Shown: positions 36,255-48,022, counted from the stretch's first letter. The stretch is DNA of 64,000 nucleotides from Planctomycetaceae bacterium (GCA_019636285.1 JAHBXV010000026.1:27861-91860), one strand, 5' to 3'. Notes: a model not told the origin generated them from the sequence alone. Made by a program: numbers and translations.

Positions 36255-37298
36255 CTTGGCGAAGACGCCAGCCATCGCCCGGTCGACTGCGTCTTCACCC
36301 GCGCGGTACTCGGCGGCAATGTCGAGCGCGACGAGCGGGAATTCGGCCGGGCAGAAGTCGGCGGGAAGTTTGACCAGGTCTTTCAGTGTGGTGACCAGCG
36401 CCTGCGCGCCGATCGCACGCGCCATCTGGGCTAGCGCGGTACCATCGGTGGCAGTGTAGTGATAGTGATCGGGAAAGACGTGCGTCGCCCGGACGTCCAC
36501 CAGGGGGCCAACCGTTCGTTCAAACGCCGCCGGATTGCCGATACCGCAGAATGCTACTGCTGGCACGTTCTGGAGTTCTTCAAGAGAGCGGATCGATCCG
36601 CCCTGTTCGAGCCAGCGCCTAGGAGTGAACGCGACCTCCGCGATGCGATCGTCACTCACGTAGCGGCCAACGATTCGTTGAACGTCCCGCAGAGTTTCCG
36701 GATCGGCGAGATCGACCCGTGAGAGGATGACGAGCTGGGCGCGACGCAGCCCCGCGCGGGATTCGCGCAAGAGCCCCCGCGGCAAGAGATGGCCATAGCC
36801 CCAGGGTTGTGTCGCGTCGATCACGACCACGTCGAGATCGCGCATCAGGCGGCGATGCTGGAAGGCATCGTCGAGAACCAGCACGTTGGCTCCCCCGGCA
36901 ACCGCAAGTTTCGCGGAGGCGACGCGATCGGGCTGCTGATAGTGAGCAACCCCTGGGCACAACCGGTCGAGGATGCGCTTTTCATCGTTTCCCCGTTCGT
37001 CCAAGGCACGGTAGCCGCGGCTGAGGATGGCTGGTGTTTTCCCCAGTTGCCGTAACCGCTCGACGAAATCGGCGACGAGGGGTGTCTTGCCGGTTCCGCC
37101 GGTGGTGAGATTGCCGAGGCTGATGACCGGGCAGGCTGCTTGCGTCGTGGGGAGCCAGCGAAGGTCGTATGCCACGTTTCGGAGCGAAGTCGCGAGTTGA
37201 TAGGGCTGCGCGGCAACTCGCAGAGCGGCGCGAGCCATTGTGGCTCCCCAACCGTGCTGTTGACCCGAGATGAGCTTCAGGAACTGGACTTCCTGCAT
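36210..37298 (-). CDS. lpxK: Tetraacyldisaccharide 4'-kinase
   Basis: Phosphorylates the lipid A disaccharide at the inner membrane, the sixth step of the Raetz pathway. The 362-residue protein has the N-terminal ISGQQHGW membrane-associated head, the P-loop GNLTTGGTGKTP at about 62-73, LDDAFQHRRL near 143, and LVTTLKDLVKLP near 306, all typical. It is the third gene of a minus-strand set truD-tauE-lpxK. Together with the acyltransferase at 13968 it shows that this organism makes lipid A. Its end overlaps the GT39-like gene by 45 bases. Confidence 0.95.
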   Translation of the reverse strand: MQEVQFLKLISGQQHGWGATMARAALRVAAQPYQLATSLRNVAYDLRWLPTTQAACPVISLGNLTTGGTGKTPLVADFVERLRQLGKTPAILSRGYRALDERGNDEKRILDRLCPGVAHYQQPDRVASAKLAVAGGANVLVLDDAFQHRRLMRDLDVVVIDATQPWGYGHLLPRGLLRESRAGLRRAQLVILSRVDLADPETLRDVQRIVGRYVSDDRIAEVAFTPRRWLEQGGSIRSLEELQNVPAVAFCGIGNPAAFERTVGPLVDVRATHVFPDHYHYTATDGTALAQMARAIGAQALVTTLKDLVKLPADFCPAEFPLVALDIAAEYRAGEDAVDRAMAGVFAKSAAQAQQNQPSHTR

Positions 37299-37340
37299 AT
37301 CGAAAGTACCTGGCGGCGACCGTAATGGGCCGCAACGGAG

Positions 37341-38132
37341 TCACGGGTTGGCTTTGAGCGCCTCCTGCACGAAGTAGTACGTCGACAGCGACAGCCCGAT
37401 ACCTACGACCAGCCAGCGAACGAACGTCGGGGGGAGCCGTCGCGCGATCGAGGCGCCGCTGAACCCGCCGACAATTCCCGCCACCAGCATCGGAATCGCC
37501 AGCTGCCATTCGACGCGGCCACCCCAGATGAAGATGGCGACGGCGATTCCGTTAATGCCGCCGCCAAGTAGCGACTTGATCGCATTCATCTGGTGGATAT
37601 TTCCCACCCCCATCACGGCCAGGGCGCTGAGCATCAAAATGCCGATCCCCGCCCCGAAGTAGCCGCCGTAGATGGCGACCAGGAACTGGAAGACCACGAT
37701 CAGGCCAATGACGAGCTTCGACGGCGTTTCGTGCGGACGTCCGATCCCGGTCCATTTCGCGATCAGCGGTTGCGATAAGAACAGCAGGGTTGCCGTCAGA
37801 ATGAGGTAGGGAATCAGCCGCTTGAAGAGTTCCTCGGGAAGCTGCACGAGGGCCAGCGAACCGATGAGTCCGCCGATAACCGAGGGCCCCGACAGGAGGA
37901 TCAGCCAGCGCCGCATTCCCGTGAATTCGCGTCGGTAGCCCCAGACGGAAGCCAGCGCCCCCGGAAACAGGGCAACCGTACTGGTGGCGTTGGCGAGCAC
38001 CGTGGCCTCGGCTGTTCCGCCCAGCACCCAGACCAAGGCGGGAAAAGTCAGCAACGTGCCGCCACCGGCGACGGAATTGATGGCACCGGCCGCCAAAGCC
38101 GCGAGACACAGGACCACGTATTGAACGAGCAT
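37341..38132 (-). CDS. TauE/SafE family anion exporter
   Basis: A 263-residue membrane protein of the TSUP family (sulfite or organosulfonate export). Visible hallmarks are GAINSVAGGGTLLTFPAL near the N-terminus and the related second-half motif GGYFGAGIGILMLSAL. About eight membrane segments. I start at ATG 38132, preceded by AAAGG; an in-frame ATG at 38168 lacks a site. It lies between truD and lpxK with short gaps. The substrate is not determined. Confidence 0.88.
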   Translation of the reverse strand: MLVQYVVLCLAALAAGAINSVAGGGTLLTFPALVWVLGGTAEATVLANATSTVALFPGALASVWGYRREFTGMRRWLILLSGPSVIGGLIGSLALVQLPEELFKRLIPYLILTATLLFLSQPLIAKWTGIGRPHETPSKLVIGLIVVFQFLVAIYGGYFGAGIGILMLSALAVMGVGNIHQMNAIKSLLGGGINGIAVAIFIWGGRVEWQLAIPMLVAGIVGGFSGASIARRLPPTFVRWLVVGIGLSLSTYYFVQEALKANP

Positions 38133-38194
38133 GACACCCTTTCCCGAGTTGACGGGGTTGTCGCCCATCGTCTGGCGAAAGGCAAGCCTGCCCG

Positions 38195-39283
38195 TTATTC
38201 CTCGTCCGCGGTGTCGGCCGGACCCGAAGCGTGGTCGAACTCGCGGATCTCAGCCAGTTCCCGCAGCAGCGTCGTGGCATAGACGCCGCTTGGCAGAACG
38301 AACGAACAGAGGACTCCTTCGGGAGCCGGCGTGACGGTCAGTTCGCCCGGCCGAACCAGCATCGCTCGGCGGGCTCCCTGCGTCAGGGCGGAATGCCGCT
38401 CGAAATGGGTCATGTTCAGTCCTGCCGATTCAAGAACCGCCTGCTCGCAAGCGGCTGTCTCGCCAGTCGCGGATTTCATTTTGGGGCCGAACAGCGGACC
38501 GGTGGGGACCACTTCGCCGGCGTCAAGTCGCGGCTGGTCGGCATGCGGGTCTTCGCAGAGAAAACACCCTCCCGATTCGACAACCTGCAGCACGTCTCCG
38601 GCGATGACGGTCGTCGCCTGATTGGCCCTGATTCGGCGGGCGAGCGTTTCGTTGAACAGCTCGGATTGCAGGGCCGACAGTGCCATTTTGAGGAGGAAGC
38701 GCCGGCGTTCGAAGGGAATGTCGCGCGCATCGGCTTCGCCCCGGACCAGCGCCTTCCCGAGCTCGGCGTTGTCAGCATCGCGGCCGAATCGCTGGTCGCC
38801 GTAATAGTTCGGAAAGCCGTGGGCCGCGATCAGACGGGCTCGCTCGACGAGTTGTTCCAGGGGAACGCTGGCTGGATCGCTGGACCGCAGCAACAGTTGA
38901 AAACGATTTCCGCGAAGGTGGCCGGTTTTCAATTTGTTGCGATGGCGGGCCACTTTCAGAATCTGAAAGTCGGGAGACGAACAGTCCGCGACGCGCGGTT
39001 CGCAGGAGGCGGGAACGGAAACCCACTGCCGGGTGACTGCCCAGCGATCCTTGATGCCCGCCGTTCCCAGATCGCGTTTCGGAACGTCGAGCGCGCGGGC
39101 GAGCTGTTTCTGCAACCACTCGTGCGAGCAGTTCCGCTTTTCGATCCACAAATACAGGTGCTCTCCCTCGCCGCCGGGTTCGTAGGCGGGAATTTCTTCG
39201 ACGACGAAATCCTCGGGGGTTGACTTGATCGTGAATTCGGGCAGCGATTCATCCGGGAACAGACGGGGGAGATCGGCCAGCAT
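38195..39283 (-). CDS. truD: tRNA pseudouridine(13) synthase
   Basis: Makes pseudouridine at position 13 of tRNA-Glu and others. The 362-residue protein contains the catalytic motif GTAGIKDRWAVTRQ with the nucleophilic Asp at residue 79, GHLRGNRFQLLLR near 120, and FPNYYGDQRFGRD near 158, all signatures of TruD. First gene of the truD-tauE-lpxK set. Confidence 0.95.
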   Translation of the reverse strand: MLADLPRLFPDESLPEFTIKSTPEDFVVEEIPAYEPGGEGEHLYLWIEKRNCSHEWLQKQLARALDVPKRDLGTAGIKDRWAVTRQWVSVPASCEPRVADCSSPDFQILKVARHRNKLKTGHLRGNRFQLLLRSSDPASVPLEQLVERARLIAAHGFPNYYGDQRFGRDADNAELGKALVRGEADARDIPFERRRFLLKMALSALQSELFNETLARRIRANQATTVIAGDVLQVVESGGCFLCEDPHADQPRLDAGEVVPTGPLFGPKMKSATGETAACEQAVLESAGLNMTHFERHSALTQGARRAMLVRPGELTVTPAPEGVLCSFVLPSGVYATTLLRELAEIREFDHASGPADTADEE

Positions 39284-39420
39284 ATCGGCTTTCGGCGGAG
39301 TTCAGTGGAGTTGCGTGGTGGTCTCGGCGGTTTGACGGACTCAAGATCGTTGACTGCGTTGGACCGCCGCGATTCGCGCGCCTATGATGGGGCATTGACC
39401 CCCGAAGAGGAAGAAAGATC

Positions 39421-39738
39421 ATGGCCTCCGCCGACGAATTGTATGACGAAGCCGTCCGCCTGAAGGACTCTGGCGACCTGGATGGCGCGGTGCTCAAGCT
39501 CGAGCAGATTCTTGCCGAACATCCCCAGCACATTCTGTCGCATTCGGCAGCCGCCGTTTACAAGCAGAAGCTGGGCCGAGCGGACGAAGCGATCGCCCAT
39601 GCGAAAGCGGTTGTCGAGCTGGAGCCGGATGATCCCTTTTCTTATCGCCAGTTGAGCGTCATCTGCCAGCGCTGCGGCCGGATTCCGGAAGCGGAAGAAG
39701 CCTTGGCCCGAGAACGCATCATGCAGGGCCGGATGTAG
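39421..39738 (+). CDS. Small TPR protein
   Basis: A 105-residue protein made almost wholly of tetratricopeptide repeats (SADELYDEAVRLKDSGDLDG, HSAAAVYKQKLGRADEAI, RQLSVICQRCGRIPEAEEAL). A ribosome site AGAGGAAGAAAG precedes ATG 39421. It is cytoplasmic, with no signal peptide, and probably serves as a binding adaptor. It has a Cys pair in the third repeat (CQRCG). Partner unknown. Confidence 0.85.
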   Translation: MASADELYDEAVRLKDSGDLDGAVLKLEQILAEHPQHILSHSAAAVYKQKLGRADEAIAHAKAVVELEPDDPFSYRQLSVICQRCGRIPEAEEALARERIMQGRM

Positions 39739-39756
39739 CGCCCACCGGTGAGTTCG

Positions 39757-39842
39757 GGTGGCACGCCCCTGAGTCTTCGAAGGGCGTGTTGTGCGTGCGA
39801 TCTCCACGCCCTTACGCAAAGCCTTCAGGGCGCGCCGCCCTT
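39757..39842. repeat. Dispersed palindrome, GGTGGCACGCCCTGA type, second copy
   Basis: Same layout as 16519-16604: GGTGGCACGCCCCTGA ... TCAGGGCGCGCCGCC, with the inner GAGTCTTCGAAGGGCGTG and CGCAAAGCCTTCAGGGCGCG blocks retained. Lies downstream of the TPR gene. Confidence 0.85.
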
Positions 39843-39864
39843 AGCTCTGCTTGTGCATCTTTCG

Positions 39865-39911
39865 ACGTGCCACCAAGTTAAAGGCACACTGGCGGAGCCA
39901 GTGGCACACGG
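39865..39911. repeat. Dispersed palindrome, CTGGCGGAGCCAG type, half copy
   Basis: GTGCCACCAAGTTAAAG followed by CACTGGCGGAGCCAGTGGCAC. It corresponds to the right half of 28221-28297 and follows the other repeat type within 25 bases. Confidence 0.75.
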
Positions 39912-39965
39912 AAAGGCAGGCGTGAAAAACGACTCGGCTTGAGTCACGCCGCGGGTCATTCCGCC

Positions 39966-40763
39966 TCAGCGGTACTTGGGAATGTCCACGTCGGTCCAGT
40001 TCGCCGAGTGGGGCGTTTCGACTCGGATGGGTGGACGATCGTCGCTGGACGGCTCTGGAACGCGGCGGGTTGTGTGACCGGCTGGCGTCACGGCGTCGTC
40101 TTTTTTCGGGGCAGCAGCGACGGGTGCGGCGCCGGGAAGAACGACGCGGATGAGTTGGTTCGCCTCAAAGGTGCGTCCGTCGGCTGTCGACAGCCGCAGG
40201 TTCAGCACGAGTTCTTCGTGGGCGGGCGGACGTGAGAGAGGCAACGTGAACTGGTAGCCGGCCGCGAGAAATCCGCGGGTCCAGCTCGCGCGGCATTGTT
40301 CGGCCGTGAATCGCCAGGTGCCAACTTCGCGCAGGGATGAGTCGGCGGCCGGGTCGATCGCGGTCACGACCACTTCGCCAGGAAGTTTCACGATTTCGCC
40401 ATCGTCGTCGTAGGGGGCGAACTGGACGACAATCGCATCGTCGCCGGGCGCGTCGTCCTTGTTCAGCGCGCTTGTCAACATGGAGTGAAACTTCACGTTG
40501 GTCGCGCGGTGAACGGCCGCGGTGAATTCCGGCGGCGGGGAAGACCCCTGAGATTGCGCGAGTTGTTTCCGCAGTGAGTCGGCTTCACGCTGAGCGAGCT
40601 GTAGTTCGCTGCGTGTTTCTTCAGCCTCGCGCTGAGCTTCCATCAGGATCGCCTGCTGCTGGCGCAGGCGGCTTTCCAGCAAATCGACGTTCCCGCGCGA
40701 CAGGCACCCGACTAGCGAGGCTGTCCCGAGAGCGATGCTGGCAAGTGCCGCCCGGCAGGCCAT
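39966..40763 (-). CDS. Lipoprotein with coiled coil
   Basis: A 265-residue exported lipoprotein: signal peptide with lipobox SLVGC. After the Cys, about 50 residues form a coiled coil (LLESRLRQQQAILMEAQREAEE ... in sections), then a beta-rich domain (about 85-220) and a Pro/Asp-rich tail. I start at ATG 40763. It is followed downstream by dispersed repeats. I do not recognise the beta domain; a role at the cell envelope is inferred only from the lipobox. Confidence 0.72.
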   Translation of the reverse strand: MACRAALASIALGTASLVGCLSRGNVDLLESRLRQQQAILMEAQREAEETRSELQLAQREADSLRKQLAQSQGSSPPPEFTAAVHRATNVKFHSMLTSALNKDDAPGDDAIVVQFAPYDDDGEIVKLPGEVVVTAIDPAADSSLREVGTWRFTAEQCRASWTRGFLAAGYQFTLPLSRPPAHEELVLNLRLSTADGRTFEANQLIRVVLPGAAPVAAAPKKDDAVTPAGHTTRRVPEPSSDDRPPIRVETPHSANWTDVDIPKYR

Positions 40764-40860
40764 CCTGGAAACTTCCAATGTTGGCGGATGGGGACGCGTG
40801 CTTCCGTGCCCGCGCGCGGCGGACTGTAGTTCAGCGGTGGGGATCGGACAATGGGAATTG

Positions 40861-40900
40861 GGGAGTGGTTGGTGGTTAGTAGGTGGTGGTTGGTGGAAGA
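40861..40900 (+). repeat. GGTGGTTGGTGG low-complexity tract
   Basis: A G/T-only-rich tract of TGGTTGGTGG-like units just beyond the 3' end of the gene at 40983. A similar tract lies beyond its 5' end at 43321-43365. Confidence 0.7.
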
Positions 40901-40982
40901 GAGGGAATCCAGGAAAGGCGAATCTGCCGCCCCGAGAAAATGGGAAGGGTGGGACGGCACGATCGCCGCTGGGAAAGTACCG

Positions 40983-43253
40983 CTAGGGGAGCCGGTTGCT
41001 GGGGATGACTTTGAAGACTTGGCCGCTGAGGTAGGTGGGGGGGTCGGTTCCGCGGTCGATCAGGGTGGGGGCCCAGGCTTCCAAGCGGGACTTCAGGTCG
41101 CTGCTTAATGGGCTGTGCTGTTCGAATTCGGGGAGGGAGGGGCCGAGAAGGCCAGCCTCCTGAAACCTGCGGAACAAGTCGGGGTGAATGGAGTCGCTGT
41201 AGCCGTACGAACCGGGTTCGCGGTAACGGAGGATTTCGCGCCAATTTACCAGGATGTGTGTGACGCCGAGTTTTACTAGAGCCTCGGCTGTCGCTTGTGT
41301 CGGCCAATTCTCGGGCGACTCAGAACCGGGTACTGACGAGAGTCGTTCGAGCAGTGGTTGATCGAAGACAGAGTTGTAGAGGACCGGGAAGTTCGCGTGG
41401 AAAACGCCGGCGTCGCCGACACAAAGGACGAGAATCGGTTCCTGCAGACGTCCGCTGGCGAGGGCTTCGTTGAGAAGGGCGATTTCGGGGTTGTCGGCTC
41501 GGACGACGGCCTGTCGGGCGGCATTGAGGTCGGTCAGCCAGACGTTGTAGCCGGCGAGACTCGAGGTCACGAGCGTCAGGTTGAAGGCTCCCCAGGCGAC
41601 GCCGACTGTCGCCACGAAGGCCAGCGAGCGGCGGGAAGCCGACCATGTCGCGCCGGCTCCGGCCAACAGGGCTGCGAGGGGAATCATGGGAACCCAGAAC
41701 CGGTCGATGTGGTGGGTGAGGAGGAACCAGGCCAGAAACATCCAGAACAGCCACGCGGCGATGACTCGCGAAAAGGTTCTTCCAGCGGCTTGAAACACGA
41801 CGAGTGGAGCAAACGTGTAGAGCAGGGCGCTGTGCCAGTCGTTGTTTCCCAGGACATCGGCCAGTTTTCGTCCGAAGTCAACGATGAAGTTCGCGAGGCT
41901 TTTGTAATGAGGCGGGCTGTGGCCCCGATTCCACTTTTCGGCGAGTTCGGGTGTCAGGTCCGTGCCGCCGAAAATCGAATAGGCCAACGGGTAGACGGGG
42001 TTCCCAGTTTCCAGGAGGTTCTTGAGCAACCAGGGGCCGATCGTGCAGGCCAGGCCGATGGCGAACAATCCGGCAGTCTGTGAAATCCTCTTCCCGCGTC
42101 CTCCCGCTAGATCGTCAGCGCCTCGATCGCTCAACAAGGTCGACAGTCCCAGAACGACCGCAGCCGGGACGACGGCTGAAACGAGGCCGGGGTACTTGCA
42201 GGCCATGGCAGCACCGGCGAACAGGCCGGTCATGAGGACAACTGACTTGCGGCAGTTCGGAGGGGTCTTGGGGTCAATGGCAAGGCAGGCGGCGAAGGCC
42301 GATGCAAAGACGAAGAGGCTCAGGCCCCCTTCGGCATAAGCGATGATTGAGATACGGGTTGTCCAGGGAGTGCTCAGGAAGACGAGCGCGGCGACTCGTC
42401 CGGCCGTCGGGGAATACCACCGCCTGCCAGCGGCGAAGAGTCCGATGGCAGTGAGCGGCGCGAACGCAGCGAGAACGGCTTGCCCGGCGAGGGATCCCGC
42501 GAACCAGTCCCGGCAGAGCACCATCCCCAATAGCGTCAGCATTTCAGTCAGAAACGGGAACGAGGTGTAGACGTTGTGGCTCAGGAATCGCACTTTTCCT
42601 TGCAGAAAAAACTCCTTGGGGCCTTCGAGGTGATAGGCGCGAACGTCGAAGTCATTCTGCGGCGTGACCGATCCGAGCAGGATCGTGACCAGAAACGGCG
42701 ACGCCAGGGCGAGGCACCACCAGAACGAGCGATCGGGCCATGATGGAACGGTCAACAGATGTCCGCGTTCCAGAACGAGGCCGCCACCCACTCCGGATAG
42801 CACGATGATCCAGAAGAAGGGGGCGTTCAGAACGCCGACAAATCCAAAAGCGAGCGTGAACGTCGCCAGAACGGCCAGTCCCAGGGAGGTACCGAGGAAA
42901 AGGCGCGTTGGCAGGTCGAATTCTTGCAGCCGCAACGACTTCAGGAGCAGCCTTCCGTAGCCAAAGGCAGAGAGCAGGACAGCAGCCGCCACGGACCAGG
43001 GAAGAACTCGCTGCGGCAGGAATCGCAGGCCCGAAGGAGGCGCGTCCGGTCCGGCAGGGGGGGGATCGACGAGATCCATCAGGTGAAACGGGACCGTGCT
43101 CCAGATGTCGGCGCGCGTGAGCGGGCGATTGTTGGGCAGGTCGAACGACGAGAACCAGAGGCTGAAACCAATCACCCAGGCAGCTGCCGCGACGAACAAC
43201 CAGGATGGTGTTCCCGAAGGAGAAGGTTCACGAGAGGGAGGCACGACGGGCAC
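40983..43253 (-). CDS. GT-C-like polytopic membrane protein
   Basis: A 756-residue protein with about twelve membrane helices and a soluble tail of about 150 residues. The first large loop after helices 1-6 carries SVTPQNDFDVRAYHLEGPKE, resembling the acidic catalytic loop of GT-C glycosyltransferases. It is probably a polyprenyl-phosphate-dependent sugar transferase, but it shows no closer family tag. The gene is flanked on both sides by similar G/T-rich tracts. Confidence 0.72.
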   Translation of the reverse strand: MPVVPPSREPSPSGTPSWLFVAAAAWVIGFSLWFSSFDLPNNRPLTRADIWSTVPFHLMDLVDPPPAGPDAPPSGLRFLPQRVLPWSVAAAVLLSAFGYGRLLLKSLRLQEFDLPTRLFLGTSLGLAVLATFTLAFGFVGVLNAPFFWIIVLSGVGGGLVLERGHLLTVPSWPDRSFWWCLALASPFLVTILLGSVTPQNDFDVRAYHLEGPKEFFLQGKVRFLSHNVYTSFPFLTEMLTLLGMVLCRDWFAGSLAGQAVLAAFAPLTAIGLFAAGRRWYSPTAGRVAALVFLSTPWTTRISIIAYAEGGLSLFVFASAFAACLAIDPKTPPNCRKSVVLMTGLFAGAAMACKYPGLVSAVVPAAVVLGLSTLLSDRGADDLAGGRGKRISQTAGLFAIGLACTIGPWLLKNLLETGNPVYPLAYSIFGGTDLTPELAEKWNRGHSPPHYKSLANFIVDFGRKLADVLGNNDWHSALLYTFAPLVVFQAAGRTFSRVIAAWLFWMFLAWFLLTHHIDRFWVPMIPLAALLAGAGATWSASRRSLAFVATVGVAWGAFNLTLVTSSLAGYNVWLTDLNAARQAVVRADNPEIALLNEALASGRLQEPILVLCVGDAGVFHANFPVLYNSVFDQPLLERLSSVPGSESPENWPTQATAEALVKLGVTHILVNWREILRYREPGSYGYSDSIHPDLFRRFQEAGLLGPSLPEFEQHSPLSSDLKSRLEAWAPTLIDRGTDPPTYLSGQVFKVIPSNRLP

Positions 43254-43320
43254 GTTTCCGGGCGAGGTCGAGTTTGGGAGCGAACTTGGCTATTAGACCG
43301 TTTGGGGAAGGAGTGTGCGA

Positions 43321-43365
43321 GGGGGATGGGGAGAGTTGTTGGTGGTTGGTGGATAGTGGTTTGTG
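43321..43365 (+). repeat. GGTGGTTGGTGG low-complexity tract, second copy
   Basis: TTGTTGGTGGTTGGTGG-type sequence upstream of the start of the gene at 43253; counterpart of 40861-40900. Confidence 0.7.
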
Positions 43366-43451
43366 AGAAGAGCGCGCGGGTTGGGCGCTGTCGCGTCTGA
43401 TTGGGGCGATGCGTGGAGAATGGAGAAGAAGAGAATTCAATCGCCGGGGTT

Positions 43452-43655
43452 CTCCGGCGGCCGGGTTTTGAGGCCGGGCCGCCGGAGTTCCTTTTGGCGT
43501 CGATCAGGGTTCGCACTTGGGTGCGTTGGATCGCCTGACGTCAGACCGCGCACACGAAGTGCGCGCTTCCGGGGAGGTCTTGGACATCCCCGGTGCTTGT
43601 GGGCCCTGATCTGGCCCGGGAGGGGGCGCTTCCGGCGCGGGCGGACGGAATCCGC
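43452..43655. repeat. Multi-hairpin intergenic element before dnaN
   Basis: Five hairpins in a row. An eleven-pair perfect stem CTCCGGCGGCC (43452) with GGCCGCCGGAG (ending 43487). CGCGCAC/GTGCGCG (43547-43565). CCGGGGA/TCCCCGG (43569-43593). GGGCC/GGCCC (43601-43617). GCGGA/TCCGC (43641-43655). There is no T-tract. It could be a structured RNA, a composite mobile repeat or part of a replication region. The surrounding 675-base gap has no gene. Confidence 0.6.
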
Positions 43656-43724
43656 TCGCGGGCTAGCTCTTGGCGTCCCCTCGTCCTATGGGGAGTGGGT
43701 GCGCGATCTTGGTTGATAGTTGAG

Positions 43725-43796
43725 AGGGGGACGTGGGGAGGGGGTGATGGGGGGATGGAAGAGGAAGGCAAGCGCTCCCCGGTGGGTCGCGGCTAA
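43725..43796 (-). repeat. Dispersed repeat, TTAGCCGCGACCC type, reversed
   Basis: On the minus strand it reads TTAGCCGCGACCC, three bases, GGGGAGCGCT (43771-43796), then C/T-rich CCCCCTCCCC blocks. Same family as 1934 and 13864. Confidence 0.75.
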
Positions 43797-43928
43797 GGGG
43801 GGCGGAAAGCGGGGCGATGCGCTCCCGATTTCTGTCGAAATGTGGTACATTATCCCATCCGTGAATTGCCGGGTTTTTGTGGCAATCGCGGTGGTTTTTG
43901 ACTCCCTCCAACAAGGGCATTGGCAGCC

Positions 43929-45041
43929 ATGCAGTTTGTCTGTTCCCGCGGCACCTTGACGGCCGCCTTGCAAATTGTTGCCGGCGTGGTTCCCTCGCGG
44001 ACGACGCGCGACATTCTGAAGAACATCAAGCTGATGGTTGGCGGCGGAAGGGCGATTCTGGCGGGAACTGACGGCGAAATCAGCATTCGCCACGAAATCC
44101 CGGAAGTCGCCACCGATTCCCATGGCGAAGCCCTGCTGCCGACGGCCCGCGTGCTGAACATTCTGCGGGAAATGACCGACGATGAAGTGAAGGTGGAAGT
44201 CACCGGCGACACGGTCTGGATTCGCGGAGGATTCAGCGAATTTCGTCTGTCGGCCGAAGACGCTGCCGACTTCCCGCCGATTCCCGAGTTTGACGAGTCT
44301 GACTATCACGTCGTTGCAGCGCCGGCGCTCCGCACGCTGATTCGCAGAACCATTTTCGCGACCGATGTGGAAAGCACTCGATACGCCCTGGGGGGAGTTC
44401 TGGCTGAATTCGAGAGCGACAAGGTGACACTGGCGGCGACCGACAGCCGTCGTCTGGCCGTCGCCACGGCTGCGGCATCGACCGTTGGGTCACCGGTTCG
44501 CGAGGGGACACACCCGGTCATTCCGTCGAAGGCGATGAGCCTCATTGAACGGAGTCTGGGGGACCAGACGACGGACGCGCACGTGGCGATTCACACGAAC
44601 GACATGGTGATCCGGTGCGGATCCTCGGTGATTTCCAGCCAACTGGTGCAGGGGCGGTTTCCCGATTTCCGCAAGGTGATCCCCTCCCAGACGACCATTC
44701 ACATCGAACTGTCTCCCGCCCCGTTTTACACGGCGATTCGCCAGGCTCAGATTGTCACGAATGAAGAGAGCCGTGGGGTGACCTTCACGTTTGAAAACGG
44801 AACGTTGCGACTGAGCAGCCAGGCCGCGGATGTCGGGGCGTCCAAAATCGAATTGCCGATCAGCTACGACGGGGCTCCGTTGTCGATCAAGTTCGATCCG
44901 CGATTCATTGCCGACTTTTTGAAGGCGCTCGACCCGGCGACGCCGATGACTCTGAACCTGATTGACGACGAATCGGCGGCGGTGCTTTCGGCCGGCGAGG
45001 ACTACACCTATGTGATCATGCCGCTGGCGAATGACGGCTGA
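43929..45041 (+). CDS. dnaN: DNA polymerase III sliding clamp (beta)
   Basis: Ring-shaped clamp that tethers DNA polymerase III to DNA. The 370 residues comprise three similar clamp domains; visible blocks are MQFVCSRGTLTAALQIVAGVV, GRFPDFRKVIPSQTT near 245 and the C-terminal EDYTYVIMPL, which lines the partner-binding groove. I start at ATG 43929; a TTG three codons earlier is possible. It is followed by a DciA-like gene and gyrB, the usual replication-origin neighbourhood, though recF, which often lies between dnaN and gyrB, is absent. Confidence 0.96.
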   Translation: MQFVCSRGTLTAALQIVAGVVPSRTTRDILKNIKLMVGGGRAILAGTDGEISIRHEIPEVATDSHGEALLPTARVLNILREMTDDEVKVEVTGDTVWIRGGFSEFRLSAEDAADFPPIPEFDESDYHVVAAPALRTLIRRTIFATDVESTRYALGGVLAEFESDKVTLAATDSRRLAVATAAASTVGSPVREGTHPVIPSKAMSLIERSLGDQTTDAHVAIHTNDMVIRCGSSVISSQLVQGRFPDFRKVIPSQTTIHIELSPAPFYTAIRQAQIVTNEESRGVTFTFENGTLRLSSQAADVGASKIELPISYDGAPLSIKFDPRFIADFLKALDPATPMTLNLIDDESAAVLSAGEDYTYVIMPLANDG

Positions 45042-45100
45042 TTGCAACCGTGCCGACGCCGTTGACGTTCCCCGTGGGCCGCCTTCGCGTACGAATTGCC

Positions 45101-45409
45101 ATGTCCGCGCCTGAACCGCAACCTCTCTCCGCCGCCATCTCGCAATTGATTGCGCTGCGGGGCTTCGCGCGTCCGCAGGGAAATGACGACCTGGGCGCGG
45201 CGTGGCGAAAGGCAGCCGGCGACGAGATTGCCGCCCATGCCCGACCCGAACGCCTGGTGCGAGGGACGCTGAATGTCGCGGTTGATAATGCCCCGCTGTT
45301 GAGCGAACTGACGGCATTTCAGGGAACGGAAATCCTGGCGCGGCTGATTGAAGTCGCGCCGCACCTGCGAGTCCGAAAACTCAAGTTTCATCGCGCGGGA
45401 TTGCGCTGA
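45101..45409 (+). CDS. DciA-like (DUF721) protein
   Basis: A 102-residue protein with the DUF721 fold: an N-terminal helix pair (LSAAISQLIALRGF), the AWRKAAGDEIAAHARPERLVRG block (family pattern W...vG..ia.ht.p..l..g.L.V), the LNVAVDNAPLLSELT strand-helix, and a final RKLKFHR strand. DciA loads or recruits the replicative helicase in bacteria lacking DnaC. I start at ATG 45101; GTG 45050 would add 17 residues. It lies between dnaN and gyrB. Confidence 0.85.
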   Translation: MSAPEPQPLSAAISQLIALRGFARPQGNDDLGAAWRKAAGDEIAAHARPERLVRGTLNVAVDNAPLLSELTAFQGTEILARLIEVAPHLRVRKLKFHRAGLR

Positions 45410-47944
<2,535 letters not shown>

Positions 47945-47966
47945 GGGTATTTGATGGGTTGGGGAT

Positions 47967-47992
47967 GCCCCCGGTTGAGGACAACCGGGGGC
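47967..47992 (+). repeat. Perfect hairpin after gyrB
   Basis: GCCCCCGGTTG pairs with CAACCGGGGGC around a four-base loop. The same stem core recurs in the parB terminator at 52346. Here no T-run follows, so it may be an RNA stabiliser or a weak terminator. Confidence 0.7.
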
Positions 47993-48022
47993 GAAATGGG
48001 GATGGTGATAAGGGGGAGTTTT

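Noticed and set aside
43846..43862. Possible DnaA box (TTATCCCAT) before dnaN
   Set aside because: Only six of nine positions fit TTATNCACA and it stands alone.
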